The notes under the pieces are model-generated. The model was not told the DNA's origin and searched no databases. It saw only the letters and a list, made by a program, of their open reading frames with translations. Position numbers and translations under genes: made by a program. A stretch of DNA of 64,000 bases, from positions 2,684,665 to 2,748,664 of the forward strand of contig NZ_KZ454944.1 in NCBI RefSeq assembly GCF_002797415.1, in the 5' to 3' direction. The DNA comes from Bacillus alkalisoli. GTDB lineage: Bacteria > Bacillota > Bacilli > Bacillales > Bacillaceae_I. This document shows, piece after piece, positions 1 through 9,519 of this stretch (within the stretch, counting starts at the first letter, position 1; each line of letters begins with the position of its first letter).

Positions 1-34
1 ATAGGAAAGCGACGATTATTTTAAGTAATTTCAT
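1..34 (-). CDS. GerAC-type germination receptor lipoprotein, N-terminal fragment
   Basis: An ATG at 34 on the minus strand overlaps the stop codon of the upstream permease gene by one base (TAATG). The eleven visible residues, MKLLKIIVAFL, look like the start of a lipoprotein signal peptide. Position and coupling fit the C subunit of a GerA-family nutrient receptor, which normally follows the A and B subunits. The rest lies outside the window, so the lipobox cannot be seen. Confidence 0.6.
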   Translation of the reverse strand, partial: MKLLKIIVAFL

Positions 35-1131
35 TAACCTTCTCCTCCGCTTTTCACTTGATCTACCACCCATAATATAAGAGGTAATCCTAATAGTAAT
101 AGCCAATTCGAGTGATACAAGACGTTATTTTGCAAAAACAAAACAGAATCACTATTGGCAACCGGAAGTAATGCAAGAAAGAATACAACTCCAGCAAAAG
201 GCAAAATTAATGGCTCAAATTCTTTAATTCGTAGTGTAGATGTAAACGTAACGGTAGTTAAAAATAAGTAAATAGCTAATCTTGTAATAGCTGCTATTGC
301 CCAGAATCCAATAAAGAAGGCTTCTGTATTTCCGAAAATAGGACCTAAATCAACAATTCGAGCAAGTTGTTGAAAAGGGAAGGCAATGTATTCAATAGAA
401 GGAAAGTCATATAACATTAAATATACGATGTAAAAAACAACTAACTCTGCAGTTGCAATTCCAATACCAATCAAACTTGCCAACTTAAATTCTTTATGAC
501 TTCGAACGAAAGGGTATAAAATGGTAAAAAAGATTACTTCTGCAAATAAATAACTGTATTTAGTACTCTTAAACATTAATGGGTAAAACCCTGGTCCCGC
601 CAGAGGGAATATGTTTCTCCATTGTAAACTAGTGAACACTAATAAAATGAGCCCCGCAAAGGCAAGTTTTATGTATGGTACGGTTAACCAAGATGTTCGT
701 CCAATGGCCTCTATGCCTCGATTTGCAATAAACCAACTAATTAGCAAGAAAAGAAACAAAAGGAAAGGTGTTGGTGTTTTTGGAAAGTATAGTGTTCCCA
801 TAATATCAGCATGACTTCGAAAATAAATAACAGTAGTCATAAGAATAAAAATAAATAAACAAACTCCAATTAAGAATCCAAAAAATTTCCCTGTAACGAT
901 GTAGGAGACTTCAATTAGATTTTTATCTTTATACTTTTTCAACAATGCTATTAACACTAAAACAATGAAAGTAATCATTAATCCAGAAATAATGGGCATC
1001 AGCCATGTTGCTGTTTTACCAACAGGGAAAAGAATCGACGGTGTAATATCCGTTTGTTTTAACCCGATGGTAATAAGGATCAATGCAGCAAACTCCCTCG
1101 TACCTATTTTCCCATCTGAATGCTTAATCAT
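34..1131 (-). CDS. GerAB-type spore germination permease subunit
   Basis: 365-residue, very hydrophobic protein with about ten predicted membrane segments, the normal size for B subunits of GerA-family germinant receptors (amino acid permease superfamily, inner spore membrane). The B subunit is thought to bind the nutrient germinant. It overlaps the 3' end of the A subunit gene by 8 bases and itself overlaps the C subunit start, giving a tightly coupled A-B-C operon. The specific germinant cannot be read from the sequence, and I do not assign it to GerA, GerB or GerK. Confidence 0.88.
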   Translation of the reverse strand: MIKHSDGKIGTREFAALILITIGLKQTDITPSILFPVGKTATWLMPIISGLMITFIVLVLIALLKKYKDKNLIEVSYIVTGKFFGFLIGVCLFIFILMTTVIYFRSHADIMGTLYFPKTPTPFLLFLFLLISWFIANRGIEAIGRTSWLTVPYIKLAFAGLILLVFTSLQWRNIFPLAGPGFYPLMFKSTKYSYLFAEVIFFTILYPFVRSHKEFKLASLIGIGIATAELVVFYIVYLMLYDFPSIEYIAFPFQQLARIVDLGPIFGNTEAFFIGFWAIAAITRLAIYLFLTTVTFTSTLRIKEFEPLILPFAGVVFFLALLPVANSDSVLFLQNNVLYHSNWLLLLGLPLILWVVDQVKSGGEG

Positions 1132-2641
1132 TTACCCCACCACCTTCAGGCTTTTTGCCTCTTACCTCTTTCAAAGGATAAACGTGTAATGGTCGTAACC
1201 ACATTTTCCAAAGAGGTGGCCTAACAATCAAATCTTTTGATGAAGGATAATGTGGAGCCATCGGTGAAACAAAAGGAACATCAAACGATTTTAAAGATGC
1301 AAGGTATGCCACACAAGCTTGTACACCTATAGCTATCCCGAAAAAGCCGATAAAACTTGCTAAAGCAATAAAGGCAAATCTAGCTATCCTAACAGCAAAA
1401 ACGAAACTATTCGTTGCGATTGTATAAGATGCTAAACTTGAAAACCCAACCACCGTTACTACAATCGGGCTAATGATTCCTGCTTCAATCGCTGCAATAC
1501 TAATAATTAATGCCCCGAGAAGAGCAACAATTGGACCATTTTTAGAAGGAAACCGTGTCCCTGCTTCCCGAATGATATCAAAGGTTATTTCGACAAGAAT
1601 AATTTCAAATATCGCCGGAAAAGGAACTAAATCTCTAGTTGCCGATACTGTCAATAACATATCTGTCGGCAATGCTTCAACATGATAATTTGTTACAGCA
1701 ATAAAGGTAGCCGGTGCCAAAAGTGCAGCAAAAAATGCTAATAATCTAACAATACGCATTAAATTCCCATATGCCCATCTTTGATAATAGTCTTCTGCCG
1801 TATGAAAAAAAGACCAAAAAGTTACCGGCATTACTAAACAATCTGGAGAAGAATCCATTAATAAAACAACATGACCTTCTTTGAGAAAAGCAGCAGCTCT
1901 ATCAGGTCTCTCTGTTGTTAAAATAGAAGGCACTAACGAATATGGTCTTTCCTCAATATGTTGTTCTAGCATCGGTAAATTTTGAACATTTTCTACTTCA
2001 ATTTGTGCTATTCTCTCTCTTACTTTTTCCACCAATTCTTCATTTGCTACATCATTTAAATATAAGAGAGCAACCGTATTTTCTTGACCGTAACCTACTT
2101 TTACATGTTCTTTCACAAGTTGTGACGTTCTAAGTTGCTTTCTAATGAGAGACGTATTAATAATTTCAGACTCTACAAATGCTTCTTTTGGTCCTTTAAG
2201 TACCGTTTCAATTTCAGCGTTTCCTACAGATCGACTTTCAATTGATTTCGTATCAATTGGATAAATAACAGGTTCTCCTTCTATTAAAAGGAGAGATTGT
2301 CCACCATTTAAGCAAATCTCCATTTCTTGAAATGAGTGTAGTTCTTTTCTAATAGTCACCGGAGCCAACTCTTTTAACTTACCTAATGTTGTATGGCTAT
2401 ATAATGTATACGTTACAGCCCTATTAAAGGCTGGAATTACTTTTTCAAAAATCTGTTGCTCATTTGCCATGCCACGAATATAAAACAGGACGGCATCCCT
2501 GTCTAAAAAAGGAATATAAATATGTTCCATAACGAAATCTGCATTCTTATTACCTAAGAAATATTTATTAATAAGGAATACATTTTCCTCGAAAACATCT
2601 GTTAGCTTAGTAACTGTTTCAGTATGATTGGACTTTTCCAT
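1124..2641 (-). CDS. GerAA-type spore germination protein
   Basis: 505 residues, typical for the A subunit of nutrient germinant receptors. A long hydrophilic N-terminal half (about 1-290) is followed by a membrane domain with about five segments (about 300-450) and a short basic-acidic tail. Motifs such as SPDCLVMPVTFWSFFHTAEDYY and the PFPAIFEIILVEI region are characteristic of the family. It is the first gene of the germination operon. The A subunit helps form the receptor and a possible ion channel in the inner spore membrane. A forespore (SigG) promoter is expected upstream but I could not fix one with confidence. Confidence 0.9.
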   Translation of the reverse strand: MEKSNHTETVTKLTDVFEENVFLINKYFLGNKNADFVMEHIYIPFLDRDAVLFYIRGMANEQQIFEKVIPAFNRAVTYTLYSHTTLGKLKELAPVTIRKELHSFQEMEICLNGGQSLLLIEGEPVIYPIDTKSIESRSVGNAEIETVLKGPKEAFVESEIINTSLIRKQLRTSQLVKEHVKVGYGQENTVALLYLNDVANEELVEKVRERIAQIEVENVQNLPMLEQHIEERPYSLVPSILTTERPDRAAAFLKEGHVVLLMDSSPDCLVMPVTFWSFFHTAEDYYQRWAYGNLMRIVRLLAFFAALLAPATFIAVTNYHVEALPTDMLLTVSATRDLVPFPAIFEIILVEITFDIIREAGTRFPSKNGPIVALLGALIISIAAIEAGIISPIVVTVVGFSSLASYTIATNSFVFAVRIARFAFIALASFIGFFGIAIGVQACVAYLASLKSFDVPFVSPMAPHYPSSKDLIVRPPLWKMWLRPLHVYPLKEVRGKKPEGGGVND

Positions 2642-2682
2642 ATTCTCACCTCTATTTCATCCCGGCTAAAAGTTTTTCTTAT

Positions 2683-2703
2683 TTTCCACCTAATTGGTGG
2701 AAA
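2683..2703. repeat. Short perfect inverted repeat upstream of germination operon
   Basis: TTTCCACC and GGTGGAAA, 8-bp arms around a 5-base spacer, 42 bases upstream of the gerAA-like start. It has no T-run, so it does not look like a terminator. It could be an operator or an mRNA 5' structure; nothing in the sequence decides this. Confidence 0.35.
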
Positions 2704-2796
2704 TATTCTTTCATGGTGATATTTTGAATAAAAATTGAAGATTTATCGGGGTATTAAATTATATATCCAGGAGCTTTTGACCTTATTTTTTAGGAT

Positions 2797-2842
2797 ACAA
2801 AAAAGCAAGCCATCCACACATAATATGTGCTAACGGCTTGCT
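2797..2842 (-). terminator. Terminator of the mtnWXBD operon
   Basis: Stem AGCAAGCC / GGCTTGCT (2804-2811 with 2835-2842), followed on the minus strand by a run of six T. It lies about 20 bases beyond the mtnD stop. Confidence 0.85.
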
Positions 2843-2861
2843 TCAATTTTCAGTCCAACTT

Positions 2862-3404
2862 TCATTTACCTTCAACTAAGTCGACCTCTTGCTCATAAAT
2901 CGGTACCCATCCTTCTGTTGTTACAAAGATACGAACGGCTACAACTTTTCTATCTTCCATTAAAGTAAAGTAGTGTCGAACATTTTCTGGAACTGAAATT
3001 AAATCTCCTGGCTCAAGTTCTACATCAAAGAAAGATCCATCTTTTCCTTGAATTACAAAGATACCGTGTCCGCTTACGATAAAGCGAACTTCATCGTCTG
3101 TATGGTGATGCTCTTGTTGAAAGTTTTTCAGTAGTTGCTCTAAGTTTGGCGTCGCATCTGATAAAGAAATGACATCACTAGCTTGATAACCTCTTCTTGA
3201 AGAAATGTCTGTGATCTCATTGGAGAACACCTCTAAAATTTGTTTTTTATCTTCATCTGTTAGAGCAAAGTTTTCTTGTAAATTTTCAGGTAGCTTTTGA
3301 ATATCCCATTTCTCATAAATTACTTCGTTCTCATCTAAAAACTTCACTACTTCTTCTAATACTTCTAGTCTTTCACTTGTCTCATGTAATCTAATTTTCG
3401 CCAT
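2862..3404 (-). CDS. mtnD: Acireductone dioxygenase (methionine salvage)
   Basis: 180 residues, cupin fold. It oxidises acireductone (1,2-dihydroxy-3-keto-5-methylthiopentene) to 2-keto-4-methylthiobutyrate and formate, the last ring of the salvage chain before transamination. The metal-site pattern is visible as EHHHTDDEVRF, with a later histidine in VPENVRHYF. An upstream in-frame ATG at 3410 sits only two bases from AAGGAGG, so the ATG at 3404 (MAKIRLH), eight bases from it, is the better start. It is the last gene of mtnW-mtnX-mtnB-mtnD and is followed by a terminator. Bound metal (Fe or Ni) decides the product and cannot be read here. Confidence 0.95.
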   Translation of the reverse strand: MAKIRLHETSERLEVLEEVVKFLDENEVIYEKWDIQKLPENLQENFALTDEDKKQILEVFSNEITDISSRRGYQASDVISLSDATPNLEQLLKNFQQEHHHTDDEVRFIVSGHGIFVIQGKDGSFFDVELEPGDLISVPENVRHYFTLMEDRKVVAVRIFVTTEGWVPIYEQEVDLVEGK

Positions 3405-3417
3405 TATCATATCCTCC

Positions 3418-4050
3418 TTATATAGATACTGCTATAGGGTGGTTTAATTTTATAACTCTCAAATGATAAGAAAATAAAAATTCCCACGCTTCCAAGATCC
3501 TTTTTGCTTCTGCAGCGTCTTTTCCCCAAGCAGTTATTCCGTGGTTTTCAATTAATACTGCTCCAGCGTCATCCTTAACAAAAGATGAAAATTCATTAGC
3601 TAACGTTGGGATATGAGCATGGTTACGTATAATCGGTATAGAAACTTCCGCATTCTCTTCCCAGATACCTAGCGCCTTAATAATTTCTTGCCCCTTAAAA
3701 CTTGCCTTCCCAGTTTGCTTATAGAGCTCTGAAACAACATTATTATCGACCGTATGAACGTGCAGAACACATCCCGCTTTTGTTTTTTGGTATATATAGG
3801 TATGAAGAAGTGTTTCAGCTGACGGTTTCAAATCCGTATCTTCTATTTTTTGTCCATGTTGATCGACTAGTAAAAAGTCATCCAATGTACGTTTTCGCTT
3901 ATCTTTACCGCTTGCAGTTACTAAAAAGGTTAAAGGTGCTTTTGATACTTTAATGGATAAGTTACCGCTCGTTCCGAAAAACCAATCTCTCGCGGCCAAT
4001 TCATCTTTAACATCTGCAAGTTCATGCCATTTCTTAATGTAAGTGCTCAT
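3418..4050 (-). CDS. mtnB: Methylthioribulose-1-phosphate dehydratase
   Basis: 210 residues, class II aldolase-like fold. It dehydrates 5-methylthioribulose-1-phosphate to 2,3-diketo-5-methylthiopentyl-1-phosphate. Zinc-ligand histidines are visible in VLHVHTVD (about residue 98) and in ENHGITAWG. The start overlaps the mtnX stop as ATGA, so the two are translationally coupled, and GAGGTGA lies upstream. The gap to mtnD is 13 bases. The same enzyme family contains ribulose-phosphate epimerases, but the operon settles the role. Confidence 0.94.
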   Translation of the reverse strand: MSTYIKKWHELADVKDELAARDWFFGTSGNLSIKVSKAPLTFLVTASGKDKRKRTLDDFLLVDQHGQKIEDTDLKPSAETLLHTYIYQKTKAGCVLHVHTVDNNVVSELYKQTGKASFKGQEIIKALGIWEENAEVSIPIIRNHAHIPTLANEFSSFVKDDAGAVLIENHGITAWGKDAAEAKRILEAWEFLFSYHLRVIKLNHPIAVSI

Positions 4051-4706
4051 ACTTTCACCTCAAATCCTTTTAAAATGTTTATTACATCAAAAAATGTTTC
4101 AAATGAGTCGTAATGTATATTTAATTCTTTACATTTATCAACCAAGAAGTCACGGGCAATCACTTTATCTGCTATTTTAGCTGCTTGTAAATCTGTTATG
4201 GAATCCCCAATAACAATTGTTTCATTATCATCTGATGCTAAACGACGAATCAATGACGGTTTACAACAGCCACAGTTATTTCCACAAGCATTATCACAAC
4301 TATGCGGCCAAATAATCTTAATATTTTCACCAGTAAAGTCTGATTCGTTGCAATAGATCGTGTCCTCTTCTATGAACCCATTTAGAAGAGGTATGACAAA
4401 AAAGTCTATTCCACCTGAAACAATGTAAAGCTCCATTCCAACTTCTTTTACATAAGCAACAAACTCAGCAAAACCTTCACGTATTTCAGCATTTTGTAAT
4501 ATAAAATCAGTTATTTCGTTTCTCTTACTCGAAGGAAGAAGGGAGAATAATGTAGTTACTCCTTCCTTAATAGAAACTTGTTGGCTTAATATTTTATCCT
4601 TTACCTGTTCCCACTCAGGTGGGGCAAATTGTTTCATGATGGAGATAATATTATCGCTTCTCGTTATCGTGCCATCGAAGTCACAGAAAATGACTGGCTT
4701 TCTCAT
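4047..4706 (-). CDS. mtnX: 2-hydroxy-3-keto-5-methylthiopentenyl-1-phosphate phosphatase
   Basis: 219 residues, HAD superfamily. The nucleophile motif FCDFDGTIT is at the N-terminus, SGG is in the middle (about 100), and [13 protein letters not shown] is motif IV. It removes phosphate from the MtnW product to give acireductone. A cysteine-rich insert, [13 protein letters not shown], is a known oddity of MtnX proteins. The start is the ATG at 4706, which overlaps the mtnW stop as ATGA; a longer reading from 4724 has no ribosome site. Together with MtnW it does the work of the fused enolase-phosphatase MtnC of other bacteria. Confidence 0.94.
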   Translation of the reverse strand: MRKPVIFCDFDGTITRSDNIISIMKQFAPPEWEQVKDKILSQQVSIKEGVTTLFSLLPSSKRNEITDFILQNAEIREGFAEFVAYVKEVGMELYIVSGGIDFFVIPLLNGFIEEDTIYCNESDFTGENIKIIWPHSCDNACGNNCGCCKPSLIRRLASDDNETIVIGDSITDLQAAKIADKVIARDFLVDKCKELNIHYDSFETFFDVINILKGFEVKV

Positions 4707-5938
4707 ACTGTTACTTCCCCCCAAAGATGCAACGCTTTCTGTAATTCTTCGTTTTCTTTAGCTGCTTGTTGAAGTGATAAACCATTTTGAACAGCTTCAA
4801 CAGCTTGACGAAATGCCTTTCCTCCTCCTATGGCACCATCTGGATGGCCGTGAACTCCACCACCTGCATTAATAACACAATCTATTCCGAAATCTTGCAT
4901 TAAAACTGGTACTAAACCTGGATGTATTCCTGCTGAAGGTACCGGAATTGTTTTCTTCCACATATCGCTATTTGTCAATGATTCATAGATACCAAGAGCT
5001 TCCTCTCTTTTTAATGCAACACTTCCATACGGTGATGGGAATAAAGAGAAATCAGCACCTGCGTAGCGAAGTAATTTTCCTAATAGTAAGGAATTTGATA
5101 TCCCATAAAATTCTGATGGTGTTACTGCACCACTAACAGCTGGATGAGCCATTATTGGAATACCGATTTCCTTATCTTCTGCTAAGCTTTGTAATACATC
5201 TAATCCATATGAAAATACGTTAAATAATAAAATATCTGCTCCGTCTTCTGCTGCTCTTTTTGCTTTTTCTTTTAACTCAAATGTTCTTCCTGTTAAATTT
5301 ACTGCATAACGCGCTCGGTGACCTGTCTCCTCGAAGACTTGCTGTACCACTTCTTTTCCGACTGAAATTCGTTTTACAAATGGAGTTAACTCATTTTCAA
5401 ACAAAATTTCGTCATCTTTAATGAAATCAACCCCACCTAACGCTTGTTCTCTTAGTTGGTTTGCGACAAAAGTTAAATCTTTTCCTAATACTCCTTTGAA
5501 GATGCTCATGATAAATGGTCTATTATAAACTCCCGTGATTTCTCTTAGTCCATCTGCTCCGAATTTAGGACCAGGAAAGTACTTTTTTAATCCCTTACTA
5601 AACTCTAAGTCTAGCAGCTTAATTTCTCCATCCAGAGAAAGTTTTCCAAAAACTGTTGTTAGTATCGCTGGGAGATCAGGGCTAAAATTAGCTGCTGGAT
5701 ATTCAATCTTCACAATACCCTTTGTTATTTTTTTTTGAAAATAGTTATCTACTAATTCACTTGTAGGTAAATATTCAACGCCAACAACATTCCCTTTATG
5801 TCTTTTTAATTGTTCTTGTTCAATTAGTGGTAGATTTGTCCAAGAACCAACTGTTAATCCAAGGGCGATGGATTCAGCTTTTTTCTCTAAATTACCTTTA
5901 TGATCATGTATGAGATATGTAGCAACTACTGAACTCAT
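4703..5938 (-). CDS. mtnW: 2,3-diketo-5-methylthiopentyl-1-phosphate enolase (RuBisCO-like protein)
   Basis: 411 residues, RuBisCO large-subunit fold, type IV (non-carboxylating). It enolises 2,3-diketo-5-methylthiopentyl-1-phosphate. The [10 protein letters not shown] loop supplies the lysine (about 174) that is carbamylated for Mg binding. The start at 5938 follows GAGG at eight bases. It is first gene of mtnWXBD, but the start lies almost 400 bases downstream of the SAM riboswitch because a repeat element occupies the leader (see 5963-6327). Confidence 0.95.
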   Translation of the reverse strand: MSSVVATYLIHDHKGNLEKKAESIALGLTVGSWTNLPLIEQEQLKRHKGNVVGVEYLPTSELVDNYFQKKITKGIVKIEYPAANFSPDLPAILTTVFGKLSLDGEIKLLDLEFSKGLKKYFPGPKFGADGLREITGVYNRPFIMSIFKGVLGKDLTFVANQLREQALGGVDFIKDDEILFENELTPFVKRISVGKEVVQQVFEETGHRARYAVNLTGRTFELKEKAKRAAEDGADILLFNVFSYGLDVLQSLAEDKEIGIPIMAHPAVSGAVTPSEFYGISNSLLLGKLLRYAGADFSLFPSPYGSVALKREEALGIYESLTNSDMWKKTIPVPSAGIHPGLVPVLMQDFGIDCVINAGGGVHGHPDGAIGGGKAFRQAVEAVQNGLSLQQAAKENEELQKALHLWGEVTV

Positions 5939-5962
5939 GTTAAACACCTCTTTTTTTTAAAT

Positions 5963-6327
5963 GGCTATGTTAAAGGCCACTGTTGATTTCCGTGCAAGTC
6001 TTCGCTTTCCGCGGGCGTGTCTAGGTCTAGCGGCTAGCTCCGCAAGTCTAGCCTTGGCCATCTCGAGGGCAAAGAGCTCCCTCAAGATGGCCCAGTCTTA
6101 CGCTTGTCGGAGCTGAACGAGCCGCAATCACTTTTCTTGGCGCCGGGAGCCTCCTCGGCGCAAGCGCCTGTGGGGTCTCCCGGTCCTCGCTTCTCCCACA
6201 GGACAAGGAAGGCTCCTGAGCGGTGCATCCTTCGTAAGAAAATGCGTATGCATTTTCGAGGCGTCTCAGCCTTGCACGGAAATCAACAGATTAGTTTTTA
6301 AATATCAACACAAAGCTTTAACACAAC
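5963..6327. repeat. Family R palindromic repeat, copy R1 (long form, in mtnW leader)
   Basis: Outer ends GGCTATGTTAAAG and CTTTAACACAAC are inverted repeats. Inside lie CACTGTTGATTTCCGTGCAAG and its inverted mate CTTGCACGGAAATCAACAG. The core carries CTTCGCTTTCCGCGGGCG and CTCCTCGGCGC. This copy also has two inserted modules: about 6022-6140 (shared with R4) and about 6205-6265, ending GCATTTTCGAGG (shared with R5). It fills nearly the whole space between the riboswitch terminator and mtnW. No believable protein is encoded. Confidence 0.85.
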
Positions 6328-6335
6328 TTAAATAT

Positions 6336-6486
6336 AAAAAACCTCTTCTGGACAAGAAGAGGTTAGGGAACTAACATCCTCTTATCTGTCAGCTACTGCT
6401 GCAAGATTTAGCACCGTGCTTAAAATGAATTAAGTCGGTTGCCGGGTTTCATCGGGCTAGTCCCTCCACCTGCTCTTGATAAGAAA
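6336..6486 (-). ncRNA. SAM-I (S-box) riboswitch controlling mtnWXBD
   Basis: Read on the minus strand it has all S-box signatures: CTTATCAAGAGCAGGTGGAG for P1/P2, CCCGATGAAACCCGGCAACC, then GCACGGTGCTAA and ACAGATAAGAGG closing P1. It ends in the terminator CCTCTTC / GAAGAGG (6342-6362) followed by six T. S-boxes terminate transcription when S-adenosylmethionine is high, which fits a methionine salvage operon. Confidence 0.96.
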
Positions 6487-6579
6487 ATATGAATATATAT
6501 TGTGCAATTTAATTATTCAGAATTTATAAAATCTACATGTGATTATTACATCATTTTTTCTAATAGTCAATAGTTTTGT

Positions 6580-7752
6580 TTAAAAAATATTTAACGCTTT
6601 AATTCGTTGAACAGCCTCTTCCAATCTTTCAACATCAGTCAATAATCCAACCCGTACGTATCCTTCACCATACGTACCAAAGCCGACTCCTGGTGCCACT
6701 ACGACATGTGCTTTTTCTAGTAAAAGGTCTGAAAATTGTTGCGAAGTATATCCGTCAGGTACTTTTAACCACGCAAAAAAAGAACCCTCAGGTGAACGAA
6801 CTTCCCAACCGATTTCAGTCAGCCCACTTACTAAAACATTTCTACGAGTCTCATATACATCCACTAAATCTACAACACATTGTTGAGATTCTAAGAGGGC
6901 CGTTGTTGCAGCCTCTTGAATAGCACTAAATAAACTAACGTATAAATGGTCTTGTAATAAGTTAATAGATTCAATGACACTTTGATTTCCAACAGCAAAA
7001 CCAACTCTCCAACCTGCCATATTAAATGTTTTAGAGAGTGTGTAAATTTCAATCCCAACCTCTTTTGCACCTTTTGTTTGTAAAAAACTTATCGGTCTTT
7101 TCCCATCAAAGCCAATCGCACCATAAGCGAAATCGTGCACAACGCAAATATCATGCTCGTTCGCTAAAGCGACAGTTTCATCAAAGAATTCTTGAGTCGC
7201 AATAGCACCTGTCGGGTTATTCGGATAGTTTAAAAACATTAGCTTTGCCTTTTGTAGTACGTCTTTACTAACAATAGAGTAATCTGGTAAAAAGTTGTTT
7301 TTTTCAAGTAACGGCATATATTCCATTTTTGCACGCGCTATTGCCACACCTGACCAATAGTCAGGGTAACCTGGATCTGGGACTATAACAGTATCCCCAT
7401 CATTTAATAAACAAGATGGAATTTCCACCAGTCCAGCTTTTCCGCCGAATAATATAGCTACTTCTTTTTCAGGATCTAAATCCACGTTATATTCCCTTTT
7501 GTAAAATTTAGCAACTGCCTCTTTAAAAAACGCTTGGCCACGAAATGGGGAATATTTATGGTAGTTTACATTTTCAGTAGCGCTTTGTAACGATTTTACT
7601 ATATGACTTGGTGTCGGTTGATCAGGATTACCTTGTCCTAGATTAATAACATCATGCCCTTCTTCAACAACTTTTCCTACCTTTTGAACTAAAGATGCAA
7701 AAAATTGCTTTGGAAGTTCCTGCAACAGTTTTGACTGTTCGAAATTTTTCAT
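6580..7752 (-). CDS. mtnE: PLP-dependent aminotransferase of methionine salvage
   Basis: 390 residues, fold type I, class I/II aminotransferase. It would transaminate 2-keto-4-methylthiobutyrate to methionine. Motifs: NYPNNPTGA, DFAYG and the PLP lysine in SKTFNMAGWRVGF (about Lys241). The ATG at 7752 lies after AGGTG; a reading from 7761 gives only three extra residues. It lies upstream of the mtnW S-box on the same strand, and I see no S-box of its own in the 99 bases before it, so its control may differ from mtnW and mtnK. It is divergent from mtnU. Confidence 0.88.
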   Translation of the reverse strand: MKNFEQSKLLQELPKQFFASLVQKVGKVVEEGHDVINLGQGNPDQPTPSHIVKSLQSATENVNYHKYSPFRGQAFFKEAVAKFYKREYNVDLDPEKEVAILFGGKAGLVEIPSCLLNDGDTVIVPDPGYPDYWSGVAIARAKMEYMPLLEKNNFLPDYSIVSKDVLQKAKLMFLNYPNNPTGAIATQEFFDETVALANEHDICVVHDFAYGAIGFDGKRPISFLQTKGAKEVGIEIYTLSKTFNMAGWRVGFAVGNQSVIESINLLQDHLYVSLFSAIQEAATTALLESQQCVVDLVDVYETRRNVLVSGLTEIGWEVRSPEGSFFAWLKVPDGYTSQQFSDLLLEKAHVVVAPGVGFGTYGEGYVRVGLLTDVERLEEAVQRIKALNIF

Positions 7753-7851
7753 TTTGCACACCTACTTAAAAAATTCTTGAAATACTAGTCACAAATAATA
7801 TAAGGTTAATAACAAAAAGTAAAGTGTTTTTTGAAAGGAGCATGAAATGTT

Positions 7852-8634
7852 TTGTGGAAAATCGCATGTATTCAAACTGATATTGTTTTTGGAAGCCCAG
7901 AGCAAAATATGCAAAATATAAGAGTAAAAGTGAAAGAAGCCGTTACGAAACTCACACCTGATATCATTGTTTTACCTGAACTATGGAATACTGCCTACGA
8001 CTTGATTAGGCTTGATGATATTTCAGACGAGGATGGTATAGAAAGCAAACGTTTCTTGTCAGAGTTAGCAAAACAATATCATGTGAAGATTGTTGGAGGT
8101 TCTGTAGCGAGAAGATCAACAAAAGGTGTTTATAACACGATGTTTATTTTTGAAGAAAACGGAGAATTTGTAGGAGAATATAGTAAATTACACTTATTTA
8201 AATTGATGGATGAACATTTATTTTTACAACCTGGAGAGTTAGATGGGTTATTCGAATTAGATAGTGAACTTTGTGCAGGTATGATCTGCTATGATATTAG
8301 ATTTCCTGAATGGATTAGGTCCCATACACTGAAAGGTGCAAAAGTTCTGTTCGTCTCAGCTCAATGGCCATTAGCAAGGTTGCATCATTGGCGGACTTTA
8401 TTATTAGCTCGTGCTATTGAAAATCAATGTTATGTAGTCGCATGTAATCGTGTTGGGTCTGATCCTAACAATGTTTTTGCTGGCCATTCTATGATTATTG
8501 ATCCTTGGGGAGAGATACTTTCAGAAGGAACGGAAGAAGAAGGTATTATTTACAGTTCTATAGACTTAAGAAAAGTAGATGAAGTACGGGCTCAAATTCC
8601 AATTTTTGAAGATAGAAAACCTACTCACTATTAA
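7852..8634 (+). CDS. mtnU: Nitrilase-family omega-amidase of methionine salvage
   Basis: 260 residues, carbon-nitrogen hydrolase. The Glu-Lys-Cys triad is visible as E43 (LPELWN), K112 (KLHLF) and C146 (MICYDIRFPE). The family deamidates 2-oxoglutaramate or 2-oxosuccinamate left by glutamine or asparagine transaminases; in B. subtilis its orthologue ykrU sits in the mtn cluster beside mtnE. The start is a TTG at 7852, eleven bases after AAAGGAG; two nearby ATGs are out of frame. It is followed by a strong bidirectional terminator. Confidence 0.88.
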   Translation: MWKIACIQTDIVFGSPEQNMQNIRVKVKEAVTKLTPDIIVLPELWNTAYDLIRLDDISDEDGIESKRFLSELAKQYHVKIVGGSVARRSTKGVYNTMFIFEENGEFVGEYSKLHLFKLMDEHLFLQPGELDGLFELDSELCAGMICYDIRFPEWIRSHTLKGAKVLFVSAQWPLARLHHWRTLLLARAIENQCYVVACNRVGSDPNNVFAGHSMIIDPWGEILSEGTEEEGIIYSSIDLRKVDEVRAQIPIFEDRKPTHY

Positions 8635-8646
8635 TCTATATAAAGC

Positions 8647-8676
8647 AAAAGGACTCCTTTAAAGGAGTCCTTTTTT
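8647..8676. terminator. Bidirectional terminator between mtnU and csp
   Basis: Perfect 14-bp arms, AAAAGGACTCCTTT and its complement, without a clear loop, with T-runs on both strands. It serves the two convergent genes. Confidence 0.9.
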
Positions 8677-8692
8677 ATGATTAGATCATTAA

Positions 8693-9227
<535 letters not shown>

Positions 9228-9445
9228 CTCTTATCAAGAGCAGGTGGAGGGAATTGGCCCGATGAAACCCAGCAACCGATCGTAATACTATTGTGAGATA
9301 GGGCGTTTTCACGCCGGAACTTTATGTTCCATAAGACACGGTGCTACTTCCAGCAAAATGTTTATTTGGCATTTTGAAAGATAAGAGGTGTGAAGATTCT
9401 GTTCTTCTAACCTCTTTTCGTAATGGAAAGAGGTTTTATTTTTTG
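9228..9445 (+). ncRNA. SAM-I (S-box) riboswitch controlling mtnKA
   Basis: CTTATCAAGAGCAGGTGGAG (P1/P2), CCCGATGAAACCCAGCAACC, a variable P3 arm, CACGGTGCTA and AAGATAAGAGG are all present. The expression platform is a terminator with stem AACCTCTTT / AAAGAGGTT (9409-9417 with 9427-9435) and a T-run. It lies about 75 bases upstream of mtnK. Confidence 0.96.
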
Positions 9446-9519
9446 TAAAGGGAAAGTAGATATTTCACTTTATAAGTAAACCTCTTCTTTACACAGAGAC
9501 ACGTGTAGGAGGAAATATT

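Noticed and set aside
6104-6301. 65-codon frame inside repeat R1, and similar frames in R2 to R6
   Set aside because: They lie wholly in palindromic repeat DNA, differ in every copy and lack ribosome sites.
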